A DNA stretch of 64,000 bases from Actinomycetes bacterium (lineage in GTDB: Bacteria > Actinomycetota > Acidimicrobiia > Acidimicrobiales > Palsa-688), in the NCBI GenBank assembly GCA_021828475.1, contig JAJZIY010000002.1, forward strand, positions 97,793 through 161,792. The letters run 5' to 3'. The position numbers and the translations under genes are program-made. The notes below the pieces were generated by a model that saw only the letters and a program-made list of their open reading frames with translations, searched no databases and had not been told where the DNA came from. This document shows positions 45,979 through 54,588 of this stretch, piece by piece (within the stretch, counting starts at the first letter, position 1; the number at the start of each line of letters is the position of its first letter).

Positions 45979-46940
45979 CGTGCCTCGCGTACATAGGCCG
46001 TGCCGAGCGCCCCGGGAGCACCGAGGCGCCTCCGGGCCGTGCCGGAAGCGGCGACCACCAGGACGAGGACTGTCATGAGGTAGGGCAGCGAGTTCGTCCA
46101 CAGGACCGTTGGCCCGAGGCTGATGCTACGGGCCTGGAGCTCGGGGGCGACGGCCTGGAGGGCCCCGAAGAAGTATGCCCCCACCAGGCACAGGCCGGGC
46201 CTCCAGAAGGCGAAGATCACCAGCGCCACCGCTATCCACCCGCTTCCCCCCGTGATCCCGCTCACCCACTGCGGAGTGAGCGCCAGGGTGATGGTGGCTC
46301 CTCCCACACCGGCGAGCGCCCCACCCACGAGCGTGTGAGCATATCGGTACGCAGTGACGTTGATCCCCATGGTGTCGGCGGCCGAGGGAGCCTCGCCGAC
46401 GGCCCGCACGTTGAGACCGGGCCTGGTGCGCGTCAGGTAGAGCCCGATACCTACGACCAAGATCCAGGAGATGTAGACGAGGATGTTCTGGCCCAGGAGG
46501 ATGGGGCCCACGACGGGCAGGTTTTGGAGCGCCTTGGGCAGCAGCGGGCCGAAGGCGTGGCGCGCCGGTTTGTCGGAGAGCTGCAGGTCGTTGCCGAGGT
46601 AGGAGGACAGCCCGGCGGCCCCGGCGAAGATGGTGAGAGCCAGACCGGACACGATCTGGTTGGCACGCAAGGTGATGACCAGGAAGGCGTGCACCGCGGC
46701 CATGACCGCTCCGGCCAGGGCGGCGACGACGATGGCCAGGGCCAGGGCGATCCCGGTGGGCACGTGGAAGCTCTCGTCGGCCCAGAAGCCCATGACGGCG
46801 CCTACCAGCATCATCCCCTCGACGCCCAGGTTGAGCACGCCGGAGCGCTCCGCCAGCAACTCACCGAGTGCGGCGAAGAGCAGCGGCGTCCCGTAGGCGA
46901 CACCCGACGCGATCAGGACGACGGCCAGGGAGTTGTTCAC
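45975..46940 (-). CDS. Nucleoside-type ABC permease 2
   Basis: The 321-residue membrane protein has about 8-9 helices and the YufQ/NupC-like signature AALGELLAERSGVLNLGVEG MMLVGAV near the front; further on LRANQIVSGLALTIFAGAAG and RAVGEAPSAADTMGINVTAY are typical. It pairs with the permease encoded just before it in the operon; the genes overlap by 4 nt. Confidence 0.93.
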   Translation of the reverse strand: MNNSLAVVLIASGVAYGTPLLFAALGELLAERSGVLNLGVEGMMLVGAVMGFWADESFHVPTGIALALAIVVAALAGAVMAAVHAFLVITLRANQIVSGLALTIFAGAAGLSSYLGNDLQLSDKPARHAFGPLLPKALQNLPVVGPILLGQNILVYISWILVVGIGLYLTRTRPGLNVRAVGEAPSAADTMGINVTAYRYAHTLVGGALAGVGGATITLALTPQWVSGITGGSGWIAVALVIFAFWRPGLCLVGAYFFGALQAVAPELQARSISLGPTVLWTNSLPYLMTVLVLVVAASGTARRRLGAPGALGTAYVREAR

Positions 46941-48085
46941 GCCGCCGCCTCCGGCGCGGGGGCGGGCTTGGGGGCGTGCTGACGCCAGGTGACCCGCAGG
47001 CGGTAGCGGGTCAAAAGCTCACCGCCCAGCACCGAGAACAGGATTATTCCCTGGACCACACCGACGAGCCCGGCTGGGAAGTCCACCCCCTGCAGCGTGT
47101 TGCCTGCGTTTTCGAGCCCGCCCAGCAAGAAGGCGATCACCACCACGGCCACGGGGTTGTAGCGGCCGAGGGCCGCCACGACGATCCCCGTATAGCCGTA
47201 GCCAAGCTTCTGCAGGCCGTTGGGATCGCCGTCGAGGGCGTGGCTGAAGTCGCCGACGTAGCTGGCCCCGCCCGCGCCGGCGATGGCGCCGGACAGCGCC
47301 ATCACGGCCAGCACCTTGCGCCGGAGGCGCACGCCGGCGTAGCGGGCGGCGCGCTCCGAGTCCCCGGCGACCTGCACCTCGAAACCGAAGCGGGTCCGCC
47401 GGTAGGCGACCCAGAGCAGAGCCGCGCACAGTACGGCAAGGAAGGCACCGAGCGGGACCGTGAGCCCTCCTTGCAAGCCGAGCACCCACTTCGGCCAGAT
47501 GGCCGAACCCGGCAGGGGCTTACTGGTGGGGAACACGGTGGCGTTGAAGCCGGTCGTCTGGCGCCAGTACGACTCGCTCTCGAAGATCAGATAGGTGAGC
47601 AGCAGGCCGGCGACATAGTTGAGCAGGAGCGAGGTGAGGATCTCGCTCGCATTGAAAAAGGCGCGCAGCACGCCCGGTATCAGTGCCCAGCCGGCCCCTC
47701 CCAGGCACCCGCCTATGACCATGGCCCCGATGACGAACACGGAGGGGCCGCCCCGGCCCCCGAAGTAGAGGCCGGCGCCGGCGCCCACGATCGTGCCCAT
47801 GTACATCTGCCCTTCGGCGCCGATGTTGTAGAGCTTCATGCGGAACGCCGCCGCGGCAGCCAACCCCGTGAAGGCCAGGGGGGTGGCCACCGTCAGCGTC
47901 TGGGTCAACGAGCCCTGCTGGAGGAACCCGGCCTCGAACAACTGCTTGTAAGTCGAGACCGGGTTGTGCCCTGTGACCGCCAGGACGATGGCAGCCAATA
48001 CGAACGCGGCTACGACGGAGCCGACCGGCACCGCCACGACCAGCCAGCGAGGCCGGTCGAGGCGCTGTTCAATGCCGACGCGCAA
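46937..48085 (-). CDS. Nucleoside-type ABC permease 1
   Basis: The 382-residue membrane protein has about 9 helices and the YufP/NupB-like stretches LTLTVATPLAFTGLAAAAAF-like front, then RMKLYNIGAEGQMYMGTIVG and FNASEILTSLLLNYVAGLLL. With the second permease it forms the heteromeric channel of a BMP-family importer. It starts 35 nt after the binding protein gene and overlaps the next gene by 4 nt. Confidence 0.92.
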   Translation of the reverse strand: MRVGIEQRLDRPRWLVVAVPVGSVVAAFVLAAIVLAVTGHNPVSTYKQLFEAGFLQQGSLTQTLTVATPLAFTGLAAAAAFRMKLYNIGAEGQMYMGTIVGAGAGLYFGGRGGPSVFVIGAMVIGGCLGGAGWALIPGVLRAFFNASEILTSLLLNYVAGLLLTYLIFESESYWRQTTGFNATVFPTSKPLPGSAIWPKWVLGLQGGLTVPLGAFLAVLCAALLWVAYRRTRFGFEVQVAGDSERAARYAGVRLRRKVLAVMALSGAIAGAGGASYVGDFSHALDGDPNGLQKLGYGYTGIVVAALGRYNPVAVVVIAFLLGGLENAGNTLQGVDFPAGLVGVVQGIILFSVLGGELLTRYRLRVTWRQHAPKPAPAPEAAA

Positions 48086-48120
48086 CCACGTCCCCCAGCG
48101 AAGTCCCCTTGGCGGCGGTA

Positions 48121-49230
48121 TTACCCATTAGGGCTGCCGATGACGCCCTTCACGAACCAGTTCATCCCGTAGAGGCTGTTGGTCCCACCCTGGAGCACCT
48201 GCATGCGCACTCCCTTGCGGACACGCAGCTTGCCCTGCTGATCGTAAAGCGGGCCCGTGAACTCGTAGTAGGTCCCGTTTTCGATCTTCTGCTCGTACTT
48301 TAGGATGAGCGCGCGCGTCTTGGCCGAGACACGCTTGCCGAAGGGTGCCAGCTTGGTGAAGCCGTCCTTGATACTGCCGTAGTAGAAGCCGGACTTCCAG
48401 GTGCCGGCGATGGCATCTTTGATCTGGGTCAGCTCGTAGGGGCCCCAGTTGTACACCGAGGCGGTGAGCCAGGACTTCGGCCCGAAATTGGAGGAGTTGG
48501 AGTCGTAGCCGACCCAGGGTATGCCCACCGACTCGGCGAACTCACCGGTCGCCGGTGAGTCGACGTTCTGGCCGAGGACGTCCACACCTGCGGAGTAAAG
48601 ACTTTGAGCGGCCTTGCGCTCCGCTGCGGGGTCGTACCAGGAGTGCGTCCACACGACGCGCACAGTGGCGCCCGGGTGTGTCAACTGGGCGCCGAGGGTG
48701 AAGGCGTTGGTGTGCCTGATCACCTCGGGGATGGGATAGGCGACGACGAAGCCGATCTTTCCCGTCTTGGACGCCGCGCCGGCTGCCATGCCCGACAGGA
48801 AGATCGTGTCCTCGGCCGCACCGAAGTACTCCGAGACGTTCTTGGCCACCAGGGTGCCCGTCGCCTGCTCGAACTTGATGTTGGGGTACTGGGCAGCCAG
48901 TTGGGGCGTCACGTAGCCGTACGACGTGGCGAAGATCATCTTGTAGCCCTGGGCGGAGAGGCTGGCCACCGTCTGGCTGAACTGGGTCCCTACGGCGATG
49001 TTCTCCTTGTAGGTCGTCTCGACGCGGCTCCCGAGCGCCTTCTGCACGTACAGCCGGCCGTCGTTTTGCGCCTGCGACCAGCCACCGTCGTTGTGCGGCC
49101 CCACATAGATCCATGCGGCCTTGTACGGGGTCGCAGCGCTTGCTGGCGTTGGCGTCGCACCGATGAGAAGCGATGCGATCATCGCCGTCAATGGCGCCGC
49201 GGCGACCAGAGAAAGCTTGGCCCTCTTCAT
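48121..49230 (-). CDS. BMP-family (PnrA/BmpA-like) nucleoside-binding protein
   Basis: The 369-residue protein has a signal peptide (KLSLVAAAPLTAMIASLLIG, cleavage near ASAA) and the BMP fold: AAWIYVGPHNDGGWSQAQND, IFATSYGYVTPQLAAQYPNI, GKIGFVVAYPIPEVIRHTNA and VGYDSNSSNFGPKSWLTASV. BMP proteins bind purine nucleosides or related ligands for ABC uptake. Unlike most relatives it has no lipobox Cys after the signal, so its retention at the cell surface is unexplained. ATG 49230 follows AGAGGAGGACGA. It is the first gene of the 14-gene operon. Confidence 0.9.
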   Translation of the reverse strand: MKRAKLSLVAAAPLTAMIASLLIGATPTPASAATPYKAAWIYVGPHNDGGWSQAQNDGRLYVQKALGSRVETTYKENIAVGTQFSQTVASLSAQGYKMIFATSYGYVTPQLAAQYPNIKFEQATGTLVAKNVSEYFGAAEDTIFLSGMAAGAASKTGKIGFVVAYPIPEVIRHTNAFTLGAQLTHPGATVRVVWTHSWYDPAAERKAAQSLYSAGVDVLGQNVDSPATGEFAESVGIPWVGYDSNSSNFGPKSWLTASVYNWGPYELTQIKDAIAGTWKSGFYYGSIKDGFTKLAPFGKRVSAKTRALILKYEQKIENGTYYEFTGPLYDQQGKLRVRKGVRMQVLQGGTNSLYGMNWFVKGVIGSPNG

Positions 49231-49658
49231 TCGTCCTCCTCTTGAGAATCTCGGGCTTCGAAAATCCGGGCTTGGAGAAGTGGTGGGCGGTACGCCCGGG
49301 ATCTCCACTTTCGGACCGTCGTGCCCCCGAGCGATGCGGGGGTGCTCTGCTGCCCGCTCACCAGTGTGCAGGCACGGCTCACCGACCGAGCGACCGCTCC
49401 TGTGAGGGCGCCCGCCTCTCCCGGGGTGGGGGACAACGGGTGGGTAGCGGTGCCACGGGTCCATCTTGCCCACCGGCTGGGACGGTGTCAACCACCTGAG
49501 CAGCGCTGATGGTTACGGGTGTGTGAACATGGCCGAAGCCGGTCGGCCCGGACGGCGAGGGCGCCGCCGCTGCCCCCTTTTCCGGTCGACAACCGCGCTT
49601 ACCGCCGTCCGTAATGTCCGGAACTGCCCGGAACCGCCCGGAACCGCCCGATGTGACC
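49231..49658. promoter_or_regulatory. Divergent control region of the purine-type cluster
   Basis: This 428-nt gap separates the minus-strand operon from the SsnA-like gene. I see an imperfect hairpin AGTGG-n-GGGCG-GTA-CGCCC...CCACT (49279-49309) in the leader of the binding-protein gene, an inverted repeat AACCA-n15-TGGTT (49490-49514), and three copies of a 10-bp GGAACCGCCC-like unit (49621-49650) just before the SsnA-like start. No regulator gene is present in the cluster. No recognised purine riboswitch core is seen. Confidence 0.45.
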
Positions 49659-50720
49659 ATGGGAGTTGACCCTGCGACCGGGCGGGCCCAAGATGTGGGC
49701 GTGGGTGCCACGACCCCCGGAATGGTGTGCGGTCACCATCACCTCTACTCGACGTTGGCGCGGGGCATGCCCGCCCCGCCCATGACCCCCACCAACTTCC
49801 TCGAAGTGCTACAGCAGATCTGGTGGCGGCTCGACGTGGCGCTCGACCTGGAAATGCTGCGCTGGTCGGCCATGCTCGGCGCCCTCGAGGCCATCGAGTG
49901 CGGGACGACCGCCATCGTCGACCACCACGAGAGCCCGTCGGCGATCGAGGGGAGCCTGGACGTGATCGCAGATGCCTGTGCCGAGGTGGGCGCCCGGGTG
50001 CTCTGCGCCTACGGGGTCACCGACCGCCACGGCCCGGACGGCGCCAGGCGCGGGCTGGAGGAGAACGAGCGGTTCCTGCGCTCGGGCGGGCGCGGCCTGG
50101 TCGGCGTGCACGCCGCTTTCACGTGCCGGCAGGAGACGCTGGAGGGGGCGGCGGCCCTGGCCGAGGACCTGGGCGTCGGGGTGCACGTGCACGTGGCCGA
50201 GGGCGACGTGGACGTGGCAGCGGGCGAGCGGCTGGCGCCCTTGGTGAGGGAGGATTGGCTCGTCGTCCATGGCGTTCACCTCGACAGGCAACTGCCCGCC
50301 ACCCTCGCCCACAACCCTCGCTCCAACATGAACAACGCCGTCGGCTACGCCCGGCCGCGCGCCTGGCAGGGCCGGGTCGTCCTCGGCACCGACGGCATCG
50401 GGGCGGACATGCTCGAAGAGTTCCGCCTTGCCTACGCCCGGGCGCGGGAGGCGGACATCAGCACGACACCCGAGCAGGCCTGGGAGTGGGTACGGGCGGG
50501 ATGGGACCTGGTACCGGAGGCGGCCGGCGACCGGGTCCGCTGGGACTACGACGGAGCGGACGACCCCTGGCGGCTGGCGTTCACGCCTGGGGTGCGGGCC
50601 CTCGACGTCTGGGTCGGCGACGAGCAGGTCCTGGCCGGTGGCCGGGCGACCCGGGTCGACGCGTACGAGGTCCGTGCCAAGGCTGCCGAGCAGGCGCGAC
50701 GCCTCTTCGAGAGGCTCTGA
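49659..50720 (+). CDS. SsnA-like aminohydrolase, short form
   Basis: The 353-residue protein keeps the amidohydrolase core of Ssn[21 protein letters not shown] with the His-x-His metal pair, [45 protein letters not shown] and [20 protein letters not shown]. SsnA proteins have about 60 residues before the His-x-His motif; here only about 15-30 exist, so the N-terminal beta-sandwich part is missing. The segment after the barrel is also shortened. ssnA is a standard member of E. coli-type and gut purine degradation clusters, with a role not settled. In-frame ATG 49614 is an alternative start reading through a short tandem repeat. Confidence 0.82.
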   Translation: MGVDPATGRAQDVGVGATTPGMVCGHHHLYSTLARGMPAPPMTPTNFLEVLQQIWWRLDVALDLEMLRWSAMLGALEAIECGTTAIVDHHESPSAIEGSLDVIADACAEVGARVLCAYGVTDRHGPDGARRGLEENERFLRSGGRGLVGVHAAFTCRQETLEGAAALAEDLGVGVHVHVAEGDVDVAAGERLAPLVREDWLVVHGVHLDRQLPATLAHNPRSNMNNAVGYARPRAWQGRVVLGTDGIGADMLEEFRLAYARAREADISTTPEQAWEWVRAGWDLVPEAAGDRVRWDYDGADDPWRLAFTPGVRALDVWVGDEQVLAGGRATRVDAYEVRAKAAEQARRLFERL

Positions 50721-50863
50721 GGGCACCGGCCCGCCCGGGTGCCGGGACCGGACGGCATATAGTCGGCGCTGAGATGCCGGCGTGCCCGACGTCGGCCCCG
50801 GTCGCTGCAGTCATTCTCGTGGTGCGGCACCGGCGACAGCCGCATGGGAGAGGGCCGCTAGCG

Positions 50864-52369
50864 ATGCCAACGTTGGGACTCGAAGACCGCATCGTCGACG
50901 ACGCCGCGTACCGCCGCACCCTGGAGCGCCTGACGCAGGCGCGGGTGCTGCTGCCGACCTTCGCCGAACTGGCGGAGCCGTCACGGATCCCGCCGCCGGT
51001 GCGCGAGGCCCTGGCCGGCGTAGGCCCGGACGAGGCCCACCCCCTCAACCTGTTCCGCATGCACTGGTACAACGGCCCTGACCGCACGTCCCAGACGCCC
51101 GTCCCGGCCCACGTCGTGCTTGGCAGCGAGCTGACCGGCGTGGACGCCAAGATAGTCGTGGCCCTCGGCGACCGCTTCCCCATGATCCGTGCGCACAAGG
51201 TGCTCGCCGCGTACGCCTGCCTCGCACCAAGGATCGCCACCGGCCAGTTCGACCCCACTTCACACCGGGCCATCTGGCCGTCCACAGGCAACTACTGCCG
51301 GGGTGGCGTGGCGATCTCGAAACTGCTCGGCTGCCGTGGCGTGGCCGTCCTGCCCGAGGGCATGAGCCAGGAGCGCTTCGACTGGCTCTCCGAGTGGGTC
51401 GGCAACCCGGCCGAGGACATCATCAGGACGCCCGGTGTAGAGAGCAACGTAAAGGAAATCTACGACAAGTGCGCCGAGCTGTCCGCCGACCCGGCCAACG
51501 TCGTGTTCAACCAGTTCTCCGAGTTCGGCAACCATCTCGCGCACTACCTGGCCACGGGGGCGGCGCTGGCCGACGTGTTCGAGCACATGCGCCGCGACAG
51601 GCCCGAGCTCGTGCTGAGGGCCTTCGTCAGCGCCTCCGGCTCTGCAGGCACGCTCGGTGCCGGCGACCGGCTCAAAGAGCTCTACGGCGCCCGCATCGTG
51701 GCCGTCGAGGCGCTCGAATGCCCCACGCTTCTCTACAACGGCTTCGGCGAGCACAATATCCAGGGCATCGGTGACAAGCACGTCCCCTTGGTGCACAACG
51801 TGCACAACACAGACATAGTCACTGCTGTCAGCGACGCCGCAACAGACCACCTTGCGGTGCTGTTCTCCTCGGACGCCGGCCGCAACTACCTGGCCGGCCG
51901 GCGCAACGCACCCAGCGCCGTCCTGCAAGCGCTGCCGTCGCTCGGGCTGTCCAGCATCTGCAACGTCCTGGCTGCCGTGAAGACGGCCAAGTACCTGGAC
52001 CTCGGACCTGACGACGTGATCGTCACAGTGGCCACCGACGGGGCCGAGATGTACCGCAGCGAGCGGGCCAAGGTGCTCGCGCGCGACTTCCACGGGGAGC
52101 TCGACGCCGTGGCGGCCGGCGAGGCGTTCGGCCGTTGGATGCTCGGCGCCGGGACGGACCACCTGCTCGAGACCACCGAGCGCGACCGCGACCGCATATT
52201 CAACCTGGGCTATTTCACCTGGGTCGAGCAGCAGGGCGTACCCGTCCCCGATTTCGTCGCCCGTAGGGACCAGTCCTTCTGGTCGGGCCTGCGCCAGAAA
52301 CTGCCGGCGTGGGACGAGCTGATCGGCGAGCTCAACGAGCGAAGCGGCGCCAGGGCGGCCTGGGCCTGA
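50864..52369 (+). CDS. PLP-dependent fold-type II enzyme of unknown specificity
   Basis: The 501-residue protein carries [20 protein letters not shown], with a likely PLP Lys in RAHKV, and the Asn/phosphate loop [39 protein letters not shown] would bind the PLP phosphate and [20 protein letters not shown] lies in the C-terminal domain. It resembles unassigned 'PLP-dependent protein subunit beta' members of the cysteine synthase/threonine synthase superfamily. It lies between ssnA-like and mocA genes, and its last 38 nt overlap the convergent mocA gene. A lyase acting on an amino acid from purine breakdown is plausible but not shown. Confidence 0.8.
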   Translation: MPTLGLEDRIVDDAAYRRTLERLTQARVLLPTFAELAEPSRIPPPVREALAGVGPDEAHPLNLFRMHWYNGPDRTSQTPVPAHVVLGSELTGVDAKIVVALGDRFPMIRAHKVLAAYACLAPRIATGQFDPTSHRAIWPSTGNYCRGGVAISKLLGCRGVAVLPEGMSQERFDWLSEWVGNPAEDIIRTPGVESNVKEIYDKCAELSADPANVVFNQFSEFGNHLAHYLATGAALADVFEHMRRDRPELVLRAFVSASGSAGTLGAGDRLKELYGARIVAVEALECPTLLYNGFGEHNIQGIGDKHVPLVHNVHNTDIVTAVSDAATDHLAVLFSSDAGRNYLAGRRNAPSAVLQALPSLGLSSICNVLAAVKTAKYLDLGPDDVIVTVATDGAEMYRSERAKVLARDFHGELDAVAAGEAFGRWMLGAGTDHLLETTERDRDRIFNLGYFTWVEQQGVPVPDFVARRDQSFWSGLRQKLPAWDELIGELNERSGARAAWA

Positions 52370-52979
52370 CACCACCGGCCCCGCCGGATCCCAAGACCTG
52401 CCTCACCAGGTTCAGGTCCTCGGGCGTGTCCACGTCGAGAGGGTCGCCGTCGCATGGCACCTCGTGCACCAGTTCGGGCCGACGCCTCATCACGGCGCGG
52501 GCACCCTCGTCCCCTGTCGAAGGCAGCTCGTCCCATACCGGCCGGGCCAGCTTGACGGGGTTGTGGCGCCTGCCGCCGTAGGTGGCCACTGCCAGCGCAC
52601 CGGGTGCCGAAGCCACCTCACGCCACGCCTCCGGCCCGACCAGCGGCTGGTCGCCCAAACCCACCACCATGGCATCGAAACCGTGCCGGCGCGCCCAGCC
52701 AACCGCCACGGCGAGCGATGTCGCCATCCCTTCCGCCCACGCCGGATTGGCCAGCAGGACCACGTCCGGAGGGGCGATATCGGCCAGGTCGACCGCCCCC
52801 GTCACCGCCACGGTGGCGTCGAGGCCGGCCCCGACGGAGTGGTCCAGGGCCCAACTGACCAACGGCCGCCCTCCCAGAGGCTGGAGCAGCTTCGGGCCCA
52901 GCCCTGAGACAGCGAACCGGCTACCGGCCCCGGCGCACAGCACGACGGCGACGGTGGAGGGCTGGGTGGGCTCAGCCAC
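52332..52979 (-). CDS. mocA: MocA-like molybdenum cofactor cytidylyltransferase
   Basis: The 215-residue nucleotidyltransferase has [53 protein letters not shown] and the closing [16 protein letters not shown]. MocA attaches CMP to the molybdenum pterin for xanthine dehydrogenase-type enzymes; E. coli mocA (ygfJ) lies in the equivalent cluster. It overlaps the end of the convergent PLP gene by 38 nt and is divergent from the hydantoinase gene. GTG 52979 is the start used. Confidence 0.87.
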   Translation of the reverse strand: MAEPTQPSTVAVVLCAGAGSRFAVSGLGPKLLQPLGGRPLVSWALDHSVGAGLDATVAVTGAVDLADIAPPDVVLLANPAWAEGMATSLAVAVGWARRHGFDAMVVGLGDQPLVGPEAWREVASAPGALAVATYGGRRHNPVKLARPVWDELPSTGDEGARAVMRRRPELVHEVPCDGDPLDVDTPEDLNLVRQVLGSGGAGGVRPRPPWRRFAR

Positions 52980-53052
52980 CGGGGCACCCCAGAAGGGGCC
53001 CGGTCACCTGCGCTCCCGCGCCGGCCTCCAGGCGGCGTGGAGCGGCCGAGGT

Positions 53053-53066
53053 TACGCTTGGCGCGA
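53053..53066 (+). promoter_or_regulatory. Candidate leaderless -10 of the hydantoinase gene
   Basis: TACGCT at 53053-53058 ends 7 nt before ATG 53066 and no ribosome site is present. This fits the TAnnnT-n6/7-ATG layout seen for several genes of this window. Confidence 0.5.
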
Positions 53067-54454
53067 TGCTCATCGCCAACGGTTCGGTGCTGGACGCGCA
53101 AGGTAACCGCCCGGCCGACCTGCGGGTGGGCCCCGACGGGAGGGTGGCGGAGGTGGCGCCCGGGCTGGCGCCGGCGCCCGGTGAGGAGACACTCGATGCC
53201 GCCGGCTGCCTCGTCGTGGCCGGAGGAGTCGAGGTCCATACCCACCTCAACCTGCCCGTGGGGCAGGTGCGGGTCAGCGACGACTTCGCCAGTGGCACGG
53301 TCGCTGCGGCAATGGGTGGCACCACGACCATTATCGACTACGTCACCACGGCCCGTGGCCAGGACCCGATGGAGGCGCTGGCGACGTGGCGCAACTGGGG
53401 GGAGCAGGCAGCGGTTGACTTCGGCCTGCACATGACCTTTACCGGCCCCGCCACCGAGCAGACGGTGGCAGCCTGCGTCGAGCAGGGAGTGACCTCTTTC
53501 AAGGTCTACATGGCCTACCCGGCGTCCCTCCAAGTGGACGACGGGGTGCTGCTCGAAGTGCTGAGCGCAGTCGGTCGCCACGGCGGCCTGGTCACCACCC
53601 ATGCAGAGAACGGTCCCGCCATCGAGGCCCTGCGCCGTCGGGCCCTGGCCGAGGGCCGCACCGCGATCATCGAGCACGCCCACACCCGGCCGGCCGAGCT
53701 GGAGGCCGAGGCGGTGGCCAGGGTCGCCACGCTGGCCGAACTGGCCCACGCGCCCGTCTACATCGTCCATGTCTCCTCGGGCCGCGCCCTGGACGCGGTA
53801 CGCGCCGCCAAGCAGCGGGGCGCCGAAATGCTCGGCGAGACGTGCCCCCAGTACCTCTACCTCACGCAGGACAATCTCGAGGGCCCCGATGCACCCGACT
53901 TCGTCTGCACGCCGCCCCTGCGCCGGCGTGAGGACCAGGACAAGCTGTGGGTGGGCCTCGCCGACGGCACGATCGACACGGTGGCGACGGACCACTGCCC
54001 GTTCTGGCGGGCGGACCGCCGCAAGGCGGCGGAGAGCCGCGGCAGCGGCTCACCGGACTTCACCGAAGTGCCAGGTGGCTTACCGGGGATCGAGACCCGC
54101 ATGGCCCTGATGTGGCAGGGCGTCAGCGACGGGCGGATAACCGCAGCGGACTGGGCCCGGCTGTGCTCGGAAGCACCTGCCAAGGTGTTCGGCCTTTGGC
54201 CGCGCAAGGGCAGCCTGGCGGTGGGTGCGGACGCCGACGTCGTGGTCTGGGACCCCGAGCTCGAGCAGAGCCTCGGCGCCGAGCACCTGCACATGCGGGT
54301 GGACCACTCGCCCTACGAGGACAAGGTGGTCAGGGGTTGGCCACGGGCCGTCGTGTCGAGGGGCCGGGTTGTGGCCAAGGACGGCATGTTCGTGGGCGAG
54401 CCCGGATGGGGGCGGTACCTCGTCCGCCAGCCCCGCAGCGGGGCAGTCGGCTAG
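53066..54454 (+). CDS. hyuA: D-hydantoinase/dihydropyrimidinase
   Basis: The 462-residue cyclic amidohydrolase has the metal ligands His58 and His60 (GGVEVHTHLNLP), the carbamylated Lys146 (SFKVYMAY), His179 (TTHAENG), VHVSSGRALDAV and the catalytic Asp in VATDHCPFWRADRRKAA. The ending EDKVVRGWPRAVVSRGRVVA is typical. It opens five- or six-membered cyclic diamides to N-carbamoyl acids, the substrates of the two carbamoylases in the operon. hyuA (ygeZ) is also part of the E. coli cluster. It is divergent from mocA. Confidence 0.93.
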   Translation: MLIANGSVLDAQGNRPADLRVGPDGRVAEVAPGLAPAPGEETLDAAGCLVVAGGVEVHTHLNLPVGQVRVSDDFASGTVAAAMGGTTTIIDYVTTARGQDPMEALATWRNWGEQAAVDFGLHMTFTGPATEQTVAACVEQGVTSFKVYMAYPASLQVDDGVLLEVLSAVGRHGGLVTTHAENGPAIEALRRRALAEGRTAIIEHAHTRPAELEAEAVARVATLAELAHAPVYIVHVSSGRALDAVRAAKQRGAEMLGETCPQYLYLTQDNLEGPDAPDFVCTPPLRRREDQDKLWVGLADGTIDTVATDHCPFWRADRRKAAESRGSGSPDFTEVPGGLPGIETRMALMWQGVSDGRITAADWARLCSEAPAKVFGLWPRKGSLAVGADADVVVWDPELEQSLGAEHLHMRVDHSPYEDKVVRGWPRAVVSRGRVVAKDGMFVGEPGWGRYLVRQPRSGAVG

Positions 54455-54588
54455 CCGCTAGCACGAGCACGGGCGGCCCCGGCAGGGAGGCGGCTCAGGC
54501 TGGGGAGCGGCCCCCAGTGCGGGCACCTCGCAGGCCCGGTCCACAGCCGGGCGCTTCGGTGGGCGCCGGGGCCGCTAGATGCCCGGGT

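Noticed and set aside
49279..49309. Purine riboswitch before the nucleoside-type operon
   Set aside because: Only an imperfect hairpin is seen; the conserved loops and three-way junction of purine riboswitches are not found.
49727..50863. PLP enzyme frame extended to 880 residues
   Set aside because: The first 379 residues are a shadow of the SsnA-like gene in another frame; homology begins near the ATG at 50864.
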